64,000 nt of DNA, taken from assembly GCA_020086605.1 (NCBI GenBank), contig JACBWW010000003.1, positions 8,732,753 to 8,796,752 of the forward strand, written 5' to 3'. A program made the translations under genes and the position numbers. The first letter of the stretch is position 1; each line of letters opens with the position of its first letter. The notes below the pieces were generated by a model. That model was not told where the DNA came from, ran no database searches, and was given only the letters and a program-made list of their open reading frames with translations. Shown here one piece after another: positions 41,013 to 51,775 of the stretch. The stretch is from Lanius collurio. Taxonomy: Eukaryota; Chordata; Aves; Passeriformes; Laniidae.

Positions 41013-43664
41013 CTGCTGCCCCCCACATCCTCCCGGGAGGGGGCAGTCCCAAAAGGAAGGACGGAGCCCCGAGGGTTTTCCTGGGATGCGCGTGCCGGTG
41101 AGGCCGGAGCTTCGTGCGCCTGCTGGACGAAAGCAGGCGGGGTGGCAGGAGCCAGCGGGTACGCTTGTGGAGCTTCCCGAAGCTGCCGTTCCCTGGTGCG
41201 GGGCGGATGCCGGCCTGCCCGTACCCCTGCCTCTACTGCAGCCCTGGCGCTGGGTTGCGCCAGTGTAACCTTGGGCCGCGCAGGGCTGCGCGTTAAGCTG
41301 TGCTTCACATTCTCACCCTGCATCGATCGCACTGCAGCGAGACTTGGATCTGGTCCATGGGAAATCTGTTCTGGAGGAGGGGGAAACATGTCCTTGTCGT
41401 AGAGCACCGCAACCATTCACTAAGGTTGTCAGTCGAAGGTGGTGCCCACGCTCCAAGCTGTACTTAAAATATCTTTCAGGGAGAGCAGTTCAAGAGAGGA
41501 ATAGCTGAAAAAGGCAAGAGGGAGGCAAAGTATTTTGTACTTTACAAATTCGTGAAGAAACCGTGATGAAACCCTAAATGTTCTTTCCCTCTTCCTTAAG
41601 CCAAGTTACGTGATTAAGTATAATATCATAGCAGAGTCGTCTAAAGAGTCTTCAGACTTCTGTCATGAAATGCAGTTGCTTGTTCACTGTTGCTTATGAT
41701 TTTTAAAAATGCAAGTTTCCCATTTATATCCTGATTACACAACATTTTCTAATTATCAGAGTAGCTTAGTTGAACAGCATTTAGCATTCTTAAAGGCCAT
41801 GGCACAGAGGCACGAGGAGAGAGCACCTCACTGGGAGTACATTTGCAGTTGACTGACTTTTTCCAGTCATGCAGTGTGCAGGAGTTTACCAACTGGAAGT
41901 GGCAACTTAAGAGCTCTATTCAGCCAGTTAGTCCCTGGCTAATCTGCTAAAATTATGGCACAGCAATGCCAATTCTGTTGTGGGTTGCAAAGACTGTAAG
42001 AATGGGTTGAAAATTAAGTAGTTGCTGTCATCTGAACCCTTCATTGAAGTGGAGCACCCAAGACTTTACAAGTGTCTTGGGAAAGCTTTGAAATGAATTA
42101 ACAGAATTTAAAACACTAAAATACCGCACAGGACATCAGTAATGAGGGCGAGCTCCTTTTCCTGTACCTAGATGCTGTAGTATAGAATTTAATTGTTCTG
42201 TGTAAGATAGGAAATATACACAAAATATGGCTAAGTTTGTAGTAAAGGTATCTTTAGGATTTTAAATACATATTTAGATTTAATAGTTTGAGAGTCTACA
42301 GAAACCACTGGCAGTTTTAAGAATAATACTATTAAGAACAATGTGATTCTTCTGGATATTTTGCAGCACGAGGAAAGGAAGTCAAACAACCTCTTGATGT
42401 CCTTTAAGCTCAATTTCTCTGCAGTTTAAAAAATTCATATACCTTAAAAGATTTGTAGGTCTGGGTCTCAAATAACCAAGTGAGCCTGCCTGGTCCTTCA
42501 GTTACTTCATCATTTACCTACTGTGAGGAAACATAGTGGAGAAAAAGATGTGACTGTGAGAGCTGGAGTTTTGCAAGTGGAGAAATATTTCTAACAGAAA
42601 ATGAAAAGAGGCAGTGTATTTTAGGAATAGCCTGAAGAGGGAGCCATTGGTATGGGAGAAATAGCATCTGAGGCAGAATCATTATTAATCTAAAAAAAAT
42701 TTATACCTGTACCAAAAATTACTAATTTTATTTTGTAATTCTAAGCTGTATTTATTAAATGTGTAGAGACATCCCTACATTTAATGTTCTGACTTAGGTA
42801 TATACAGAATTCTAAAGTTGTGCTGAAAAGTGGTTGTTCTGTGTTCTGAAATATTTATGGTAATAAAAATAGATTAGATTGCAAGCTGAATAAGTCAATG
42901 AGTAATTAACAAGGATTTAATTATTTAATAGGTTTATCAATGGATTGCAAACATAGACTGTATTTATTTTCTGTCAGAATATGATGCAAGGAATGTTTCT
43001 GCAGTTACTATATTTCTACCACACCAAAATACTGATTCCACTAGAAATGTTGCTCATTTTAAGAGTACTAGCAGCTCTTAGCTGTATAACTTCAAACTCT
43101 CCCTACCTTTCCTACTTAATATTCTGTGTTTGCTCCTGTACAGAAAACACACAGAGCTTTGTGATTACTACTACCAGAAATCAGACATTCAGGAAGATCC
43201 ACAACACTGCTTACCAACTCTGAATCATAGGTTTCCCCATCAAATTTGTTTAGGAGAAATAACCCCATGACTCGACGATGATCTCATAAATAGAATGTCG
43301 CTGGCAGGGCCTCCAAAGGACACCGTGGTGTCTGTAGGGTATCAAGTCATCAGCAGTACTGTCCGTAAGGGTTTCTTAACCACCAGTGGTTTTTAACACA
43401 GCAGCACATTTTTGAAGAAAACGTGCATATATCTGTATTCTGCAGTTCCAACCCCTAAGAAAACATGGAACAGAATAATTGGGATATAAACACCAAGAAC
43501 CCTTTTGGTGTTAATTACCTATGCATATAAGTACACATGTATGTATACTTTCCCTTTTATAATGCAAGTTATTTTACCCACTTGTCAAGGTGTGTGATTC
43601 AGGAAGCAAAGTGCAGTGTTCCAGTTTGACTGACCTGCTGCTGCACGCTGTTCAAACTGGTGGA

Positions 43665-43795
43665 ATTTGGTTGCGTCAGCATCCTTGGAGGTATTTAAAG
43701 GACGTAGATGTGGCACTTAGGGACATGGTTTAGTGCCGGTGCTGGGTTAATAGCTGGACTCGATAAGGACAATTTCAATGACCAGTTCTATGAAT
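43665..43795 (+). mobile_element. CR1 3' tail, short
   Basis: About 130 bp: 'ccttggaggtatttaaagga', 'gatgtggcacttagggacat' and 'gctggactcgataaggac' match the terminal part of CR1. Intergenic, between CNDP1 and ZNF407. Confidence 0.85.
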
Positions 43796-46018
43796 TCAGC
43801 ATGGTCCTGTAATCCTGCTCCCTCGCTTAGCACTCTGTCTTGCAACACTGCTGTGATATCCACGGCTCAGCTGGTTCCGGCACTGCCTTGGCCGAATGGC
43901 AGCCTGGGCAAAGCACACATAGCTTCTGGCTGGCTCGGCAGGGTCACAGAGGGACCAGGGCCACACTTGAGCATATCTGGGCTGGCTGAGGCCAGGTGGC
44001 TGCAGCTCTGATGAGGATTTGTGAGGAGCTGCCCCTGTGGAGGGAACCATGACAGCATTTCAGTGCCCCCTGTGCCTAGTGGCCAAAGGGATGGACAGCG
44101 AGCCTGCACAGCCCTGCCCAGCCTGCTCCACAGCTGGGCAGCCACACCAGCTCTAAGGAACCAGAGGAGGTGTGGGCGTGTCAGGGCACGGCTGCACCTT
44201 TGTGCCACCAAGGTCACACTGCCCGTGGCACCCGCACCTGCTCTTTCATTAAAGGCTGCACCTTCTGACTCAATTCATGTTAACCACTGGGTTCACAGCC
44301 CAGTTGTGCCAAGGAACTTGTTTGAAGTACAAATAGTTACCTATTTTTACATAAACTACATGCTTACCCACTGCTAGGTACCTTTTGTTAAATTTTTTTG
44401 TTGTGATACAAAGAATCTTATGCAAGCAGGCAAAAATGTGATAAAAATTATGTGGTTTCCCAACTTTTCCTGCTATTGTAAGTGCAATATAAATGTTTGA
44501 GAAAAATATAAAGGCTTTAAAGAAACACTTTGAAGGTATTTGTTTGAATTTCTTACAATTACATAAAATTAGGGAGAAAAATATTTTTTGAGCAGCTTGA
44601 AGAGAATAAAAGGGTTTTTTGAAATTAAAATACTTTTATAGGAGTTTAAGTTTACAGAAATTGGAAGAATTTGAAAAAAAAACAAGATAGTGCTTGAAGT
44701 TCTCCCACTTAACAAAAGAGAGGAACAGTGACTGCAAATCCTTTCATTTGGCTTGCAGGATGCATCGTCCAGGCTTAGTCTTGCTGGTATTATTAAAGGC
44801 CTTCTATTCAGTCTGAAACAGAGACACGGGAGCCACAGATATCTGTCTGCATGTGCACAGAGAGGTATCTTCACAGAGGCACTTGAAAAGTCAGATGTGC
44901 TCTTGCATCAGATCCTGAATAATGTGAGTTATGTTTCTCTAAAGTCAAGTTACAGTCCAGCTGAGGACTGGTGAGAGAAGTGTGTGCCATCTATGATACG
45001 TAATAGTCTCGAACAGTAGTCAACCAGCTGTCTGCTCAGTGTCACAGTAGCCAACATCTCAAAATAGTCATAGAATGCAATTGTATGTAAGCACAAACAA
45101 TTAAACTGTTCTGCATACACAGTACATAACATACAGATAGGAGACCTTGCTTACGTCTCTGTGCATGCAGCTTTCTACATACATACATCAATATCAATAT
45201 ACCAGTAAATCAAATGTGGATTTTTTTCCATGCTGACAAATAACTAAAGTTACTTGAAGCACACAGGCAGAAATTTTACTCATGGACATTACCTTTAAAT
45301 CTTCAGGCTATTCCCTCCAGAAAATCCCATGTTGAGATACACCAGCACCTACAGAGCACTGCAGGTGATTATTTTCTTTCCTGGGCCAATAACACCTTTT
45401 TGTGCACTTCATAAGGGCAACTTAGCAAAGGCTAAGCACGGACTGCCATTGCTAGCTTGTTCACCAGGAGTGAAGCTAGCTCAGCATCTGTCATGGTTTT
45501 ATTTGTTAGTTTGTTTACAATGTATCTTTCATTCCACTGTTTTTTAGTAAAAAGTGGGCTATATAAATTTTGGTGTCCAGAAGCCCCTACAAAAGCCAGC
45601 TTTAGAAAGATTGTAATTCCAAGATCTTACTGGTCCTTCCACTGTGAAGAAATGAAACTTAATCTTTTGAAGTTGTCACTGGAATGGCAGGGTTGTTGCC
45701 AAATTGAGGATGTTAACCCTGCCTATAGAATTTGATGCCTTGTCAGGAAGGCAATAATGCACAGGGATGAGTAAAGCAGTACTAACTCTTAAGTTTCTAA
45801 TTGTAAAAAAAGACTGATGCAAACTTACATGAGATTCATATGAGGACTCTGCCACCACTTGTTTTTTTCTGCCAGAAGTGTATATGTCAGGAATGTGTCA
45901 TGTCGAATATTTTCCAGTTTCTGTTACAGAGATTTTACAGTTGCAATTCTAAGCTAAAAAAAAAATCCCCTTCAGTTCCTCAAATAAAAAGACTAGCATG
46001 ACTTATTCTTACAGATAT

Positions 46019-46044
46019 TTAAAAAAAAAAAAAAAAAAAAAAAA
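46019..46044 (+). repeat. (A)24 homopolymer
   Basis: A long A run in the intergenic region between CNDP1 and ZNF407, without a recognisable retroposed body upstream. Confidence 0.9.
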
Positions 46045-47609
46045 TTTGAATGCATCAAAAGGCTGGGGAACATGTAACTGGCCAGTACTTCATGGTAATT
46101 TACGGTGAGAGACCATCAGAAGGATTTTGAAACAGGTAGCGACATCAGCAGTAGCCACACATACATCCACAACATCTGGTTTCATTTAACTACGGATATG
46201 TGTAAGTCTGTCTCAAGGCCAACTCTGCCAAACCTCCAAGGATTTGGTTTTCTTGTACACTGGGTTTTTAATAAAAATTCATTTAATTTTAATAATAATT
46301 CATTGCAGTAAAATGAGAGTCATTTATTACCCTGTACTGTCTGTTATATGTGAAGATGTCCAGCTTGCCAGAATTTACAACTCTGCCACTGTAGAATTAA
46401 TCACTTGCAAACTCAGAAAGCAAGTTTCTCAAATAGACATATATCTCAAATACCCACATCAAGTCTGGTACATTATGCATCAATACATTAAGATTTAATG
46501 TGGTGTCAGATCAGAAAATAATATGCAAAAATAAGTACACTACATGAAATAGAGGTTTAATCGTTATTTTTCATCTTCACTAAGTCAAGATATTATCCAC
46601 CTGGCACACCCATCCTAGTCCTGTTAGAACTTCATCCACTGAAATCAGAATGTGTGTAAACTGGTAGCTTTAAGGGAAGAATTTCCTGGTTGTGTAACCA
46701 GGAAATTCTCAAATGCTCATCAAGTAAGGATTGTGACCATTTTTCTTTGCTGTCAGGATGCACCGTATGCAGTGTGGACTTTGGAGCTTAAACAAGGTTT
46801 TTCTGGGGTTTTTCCCCCTCCCAAGGGTAAAGTTTCTTAGCAAAAAGAATTCAAATTCCACACCTGTGGAATTATGTTTGCACTTTCACTCATCTATTTT
46901 AAGTCCACAGAAAAACTACAAACCACAGCTGTTGTTCCCACCTTGAGGAGTAAGTGAATGTGGCATGTTTCACCCAAAAAAACCTGTGTGAAATTACATA
47001 ACAAAATGCTAGCACACTTTCAGATAGTATTTACAATTTTTAAAACTCTGTGAGAGCGGATGAAGTAACTAGGAACTGTCTGTGTTGTCCTCCATCCTAA
47101 CGACTCATTCCATGCGAGAACCAACTGAAAACTTTTCAGGAACTGCTGATCCTCCCATTACCACAGACTGTGACTCTTTCACTTACCTCCTTAGAAAGTA
47201 GGGGAAATGTCCAAATGACTTCTAAGTGACTTCAGGAAGAAGAGTCACTGGTTCAGGTTCATAGCTGAAAAAGTAATATGAAAAGAGGTTTCAGAATTGC
47301 ATACCACTATGCTTGTGTTGTTAGCAGATCATTTTGAATTTCCTGGTCTACTGTTATGTAATCAAACATAGCAGCATTGCAGAAAAACCTTTGCTATATA
47401 TTTATCAAAATTATCTGCAACATGGAGGTGTTTTCATACACTCTTCTGAAGAGTACAAGTGAGAAGATCACTGAAATATTTGGCAGTAGAGCAAAGTAGA
47501 CAAATATGCACTCTGTTAACAAGGAAGTGTTCATGTTTTTCCATTCATTGTTTAAAATATTTAAGGACACACCTCCTAAAGGGCAAGATGTGTCTGCAGC
47601 TCTAAATGC

Positions 47610-47678
47610 AGACGTACATGGAGTTGGACTCAATGATCCTTATGGGTCCCTTCAAATTCTAAATACCCCATGATACAA
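47610..47678 (+). mobile_element. CR1 3' tail, very short
   Basis: About 65 bp: 'ggagttggactcaatgatcc', 'gggtcccttcaaattc', 'ccccatgata' match the last part of CR1. Only the terminus survives, consistent with strong 5' truncation. Confidence 0.75.
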
Positions 47679-48439
47679 GGTATAAACTGGAAAATCAGTT
47701 GAGCTTCACCTTGGACCAGTAAGTAACTTTACATGTTACTTGCACTGGAATGTTCCAGCAGAACCAGGGGAACTCGTTGGTCCTCACTGGTACCAGCCAC
47801 TGTGTCATGGGCCCCTGTGTCACAGATAAAGGCGCAGTTGCACAATATTCTCTGTCCAAACATGGACTATGAACATCCTTAACTAGCAAGGCATTTTATA
47901 ACATTTTGTGAAACAAGCAAAATGCTGTATTCTAAAAGGAATAACTAGCAGGAGTCAAAGTCAACTTCTTGGGAGTAGTATGACTGAAAAGGAAAACCAT
48001 AGCTATGTGAGTAAGCCTAATTTCCATTTTCACAGGCTAAGCAGACGATGACCTGATTAGTTCTCAGTCTCCAGAGGCTGCTCATCTCACTATGCCTTCA
48101 TCTCCTATTGTCAGCATCTTATTCTATATGATTTTAGCTGACACAGTTTTCAGTCTTCTCTTTTGAAACATTATTTAAGTATTAAAAACTGTGTTTATCT
48201 AATATAAAAAAGCGACTTTCACACTTAAACCCCTGATTTTAAATGGAAATTAAAATGTTCTAATTTATTCTTTCACATTCATAATCAATAGAAAAATATG
48301 ATCCCATTCTTGAGTGTTTGATTCCCTACAACATGGATGTACAGCCTACAGGAAAAAAAGAAAGACTTGGGACAATTCTTCCTCTACTAGGAAGATGGGC
48401 AGAATTTGACCAGCTGTGTATAGGTACCTAGTACTGTTA

Positions 48440-48685
48440 GATGTGCTCTGAGGGCTGTGAAACACTGGCACAGGTTGCCCTGAGAGGTGGTTGGAGGCAC
48501 CATCCCTGCACATGTTCAAGCTCAGCTCGGATGGGGCTCTGAGCAGCCTGATCTACTTGATCCTGCTCATTGCAGTGAGCTTGGACTAGATGGTTTCCAA
48601 AGGTCTCTTCCAGCCCAAACTATTCTATAATTTTATGATCTTTAAGGTCCCTTCCAACCTAAACCCTTTTATGATCCTATGTTCT
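48440..48685 (+). mobile_element. CR1 3' fragment with a doubled terminus
   Basis: Plus orientation: 'ggcacaggttgccctgagag', 'ttcaagctcagctcggatgg', 'gagcttggactagatggttt', then 'aggtctcttccagcccaaac' with 'attctataattttatgatc'. Immediately afterwards comes a second terminus, 'aaggtcccttccaacctaaa' with 'ttatgatcctatg'. The second copy of the end suggests two insertions or a short tandem duplication. Confidence 0.88.
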
Positions 48686-49179
48686 GAGTCTTGATCCCTG
48701 TATCAAGCCTTTAGAGATATAGATGCTACTTTTGGACATCCACACAACATTGTTTTCCCATTATTCAATCCTTAGTAAGAAAAAAACCCGAATCAGAATG
48801 GACAAGATTTTTTTTTTAAAATCAGTGACTGGATTAGATCTTGCAAGTGTTCATATACATACAGCTACATACCTGCATATGTAGACCCACAAATTGTACA
48901 TATGATTTCTGTAGTAAGTTTGTCAGGATTTGAGAATATCTAGTATGCTCTGGCATGGGATATGGCATACCAGAGTAAGGCTAACAAACAGAAGCAAACT
49001 TTAATCCTATTTCTAACACTAGTATTGTAGAATTATCCCTAACTTACTGTGGCAATAAATAGATGTTACTGCAACCAAGAAGTAACATTTCCAGAAATGT
49101 TGTCCAACAGTACAGACCTTAAAAAAATTCACACTGTTCCTTTTTTTTTTTCAAAAGGCTGATGAGATGCTGCACAGTT

Positions 49180-49195
49180 AAAAAAAAAAAAAAAA
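49180..49195 (+). repeat. (A)16 homopolymer followed by a G-rich run
   Basis: Sixteen A's, then GGAAAAGAGGGGGG. Simple sequence in intergenic DNA. Confidence 0.8.
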
Positions 49196-49751
49196 GGAAA
49201 AGAGGGGGGTGGACACTGGGTCTAAGAAGGAAAGAGTTGCTCTCAAAACCCCTGTGGGTGGGAGTTGCTTTCCCAGTGCTTGTTTTCTTTCATGGACAGG
49301 AGAATCTGAAGTTTTATCTTCTTTCTCTCCTCTGTGACTGAAGGAGGCATGGAGATGATCTGCACAATTCAGTGACCCCACTATTTCACTCACATGGTTT
49401 TAACTTGACAGTAAGTGGCTACTTCTGAGCAGAACCTTATTTCAGTGCACTGCTCTGATAGTGTCTGTGCTTATAAAATTATGCTCTTTGTTGACTCTAT
49501 TTTATTTATCATTCCTAAGAGCAGCAGTAAAAAAATACAGAAGCCCATCTTCCATTCCAACTTTGTAATGTAGAACACATAGCATATATTATAGTGGTAT
49601 TTCAGAGCAGTCATATTCCTAAAACACAGTCTCCATGCCTCTTTTATGATGAAAGCTGCCGCCTCCATCTCACCTACTGTTCTATTATTCTGCAAATAGT
49701 GTCATATTTATGAGCAGAGGTGCCTTTCAATTATGTTTTAAACTAATTTGG

Positions 49752-49840
49752 GGATGGTTCTGTACAGGACTAAAAGTTGGACTCAATGATCCTTTTGAGT
49801 CTCTTCTAACTTGGCATATTCTGTGATTCCGTGGGATTGT
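49752..49840 (+). mobile_element. CR1 3' tail, very short
   Basis: About 85 bp: 'aaaagttggactcaatgatc', 'gagtctcttctaacttggca', then 'attctgtgattccgtgg'. This is the CR1 terminus with its ATTCTRTGATT-like end repeat. Confidence 0.8.
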
Positions 49841-51093
49841 GTAGCTTGTAAAACCACTGCAAACCCAGGGATTGCAAAGGTTTATGTCATTTATATGTCT
49901 TCAAATGCTTCAGCAATATTCCCTCCTGTACCTCTGTGGTGTGATAGCTTTTAAGCAGCTTCCCTGAATCCTATGCAGACACTGGAGTACTCACCCCTGC
50001 AACAGTTGTTACCGTGCTGGCTCCTAAATGCTTTCAGCAGGTGAAGGGAACTGAGAGTTCACAGAAAATTATTTCGTGATGATGTGCAAACCAGAATATT
50101 CAGGGCTTTGAGGATTTTGGTCCTCGTCTTGAAGTCCTCTCTCTTGCCATAAGCACTAAAAGTTACACTGCAGTTCTGTAGTCAGCAGTGCCAACACAAG
50201 TAAGAGACTGAGCTGAGTCCTCCTTTTCCCCTTGACACCATCAGCAGCCAGAGGCAGAATCCATACTCAGCTCTTGCAGATGAAATGTGAGCCTCACAGC
50301 CTCAGGTAGGGCTGAAAATGGGTGTTTATTGAGAATGTGATGTGATACCCAAGTACCCTGGATTATTACTGTTCCCAGATCTCTTAAAAGGCCAGCTACT
50401 TTTATGCCCAGCTCCTATAAATTTCACAGGAGCTACTAAAGATCAGAAGCTTGGTTGTGTTGTTTTTAATTCAGCCAAGGCTTTTTTCCTACTAACTTCC
50501 CACATCATCTGTTCATACAGGTTATCTGCAGTACAATATTCCCTTATCTAGAATTCCACATCCACAGCTTTGTTCTTGCAGGTTTTTGAAGGAAGGCATA
50601 GCAGAAGAGAAAGGAAAGATCCTAAGTACTTTCTATAATTTAATTACGGTCATTTTTTTAACAGTAAGGATAACACTATTGGTTCAGTTGGTTTGGTTGT
50701 GTGTGAATTAATTATGTTAGAGTAAAAATCACATTTTAAAGTTGAAAAAATCTAGATTTGAGTTGTGAGCTTTGTGCTCAATGTTCTGCCTAAACAGCAA
50801 ACAGACCTCTCAACTAATGTGTTTTCATTTCAAAATATATCATCTGCTTTTACTTAATTATTATCATAAACTGATGTTTAAATGTAATTAAAAACAATCA
50901 GTTGCTAATCAGGTGGAAAAATACCCTTCTGATGACAGACTTTGGGCAGCACAGATGTTTACAAAAACTTCTTTATATCGTATTGAAAGAAAGTCACATG
51001 AAGGGAACATTATTTAGTGATTCTTAAAACTACTCACAGCACAGTAAGAGGAGATTTGGATGAGATGGAAGGCAGAATCCAGACATGGAAGTG

Positions 51094-51669
51094 TTTATTT
51101 ATTAAGTTCTACTGACCACAGTGATTATACTCAGAAATAGATATTAATAGGCAAGTCTTCACATCAAAGTCAACAAGCTAATTTCATTGCATTTCCTATT
51201 TAAAGTCTTCTGTGAAGGACAGCGAAGAGATTAATTTGATAGTGTAAATTTGTTCAACTCATTACATGAGTAAAATTTTGCATATCATTGGGAGGAAACT
51301 GCAGTGTTGTGTGTTGCTCATATTCAGAAACTGGAATGTGAGCTAGGCGGGACGAAGAGTGATACTACAAAACAGAAAAAAAGTCATTTTGATAAAATGG
51401 AGGTAAAAATTCCCTTTGTCCTGAAGCTTAAAACTATAATGTATCAGGTTCCATTCATCAAGAATGAATTATTCCTAACCCTATTTTATAGCATTAGGGA
51501 TAAGATCACTTGATTGTCCATATCACTAATGCATGCAGTTTAGTAGTATGCCAGTAAATAACATGGCATTTGTTTTTCCCCACCAATTCACAGCCACTGA
51601 ATATGTGATTTATATGTTTAATATAAGTTAGAAAGTTTAAGAAAGTGCTTTGCTGATTTTCTTGGTCTG
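51094..51669 (-). terminator. CNDP1: CNDP1 3' UTR and candidate poly(A) signal
   Basis: The first canonical AATAAA hexamers downstream of the stop on the minus strand are two overlapping copies (AATAAATAAA, 51103-51094), about 570 nt after the TGA. I see no closer AATAAA. The 3' end would then fall near 51.07 kb. The cleavage site cannot be read directly, so the boundary is an estimate. Confidence 0.45.
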
Positions 51670-51775
51670 TCAGTTGATAGTCCCTGTGTGGGAAGTTTCA
51701 TGTAAGGTCTGATGTAGCTTTGATATCTCCAGGAAAAAAGCTGCGAACAATTTGGTTCCTTCAATATAGTTGTGT
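51670..51775 (-). CDS. CNDP1: CNDP1 terminal coding exon and stop
   Basis: After CCTTTTTCACAG the frame resumes in phase 2 as (R)[21 protein letters not shown], the family's conserved C-terminus. It then runs 13 residues further ([13 protein letters not shown]) to TGA at 51672-51670. Human CNDP1, as I recall it, stops at the equivalent of SKLH. Confidence 0.92.

Larger units (their letters stand above)
39720..41340. promoter_or_regulatory. ZNF407: CpG island promoter region
   Basis: This is the only long GC-rich, CpG-dense stretch in the window; the flanks are AT-rich. It contains repeated CCCCGCCCCGCC GC-boxes (about 39815-39835), three CCAAT/ATTGG boxes, an E-box and no TATA box, the usual makeup of a housekeeping promoter. 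It sits between the 3' end of CNDP1 and the ZNF407 coding exons, on the side expected for ZNF407 transcription towards lower coordinates. A gap of 373 Ns removes its centre. A divergent plus-strand transcript is possible but nothing coding supports it. Confidence 0.85.
41341..51093. other. Intergenic region between the CNDP1 3' end and the ZNF407 promoter
   Basis: About 10 kb with four CR1 fragments and A homopolymers. A GC-richer block at about 43.8-44.3 kb carries overlapping open frames on both strands, without domains or start context. It ends with ATTAAA near 44250, but no paired terminal repeat was found. Nothing else was recognised. Confidence 0.6.

Noticed and set aside
39624..41402. 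592-codon plus-strand open frame across the CpG island
   Set aside because: It includes 373 Ns translated as X, has the Pro/Arg/Ala bias of GC-rich DNA, overlaps frames on every strand, and shows no domain. Its length comes from low stop frequency in CpG-rich sequence.
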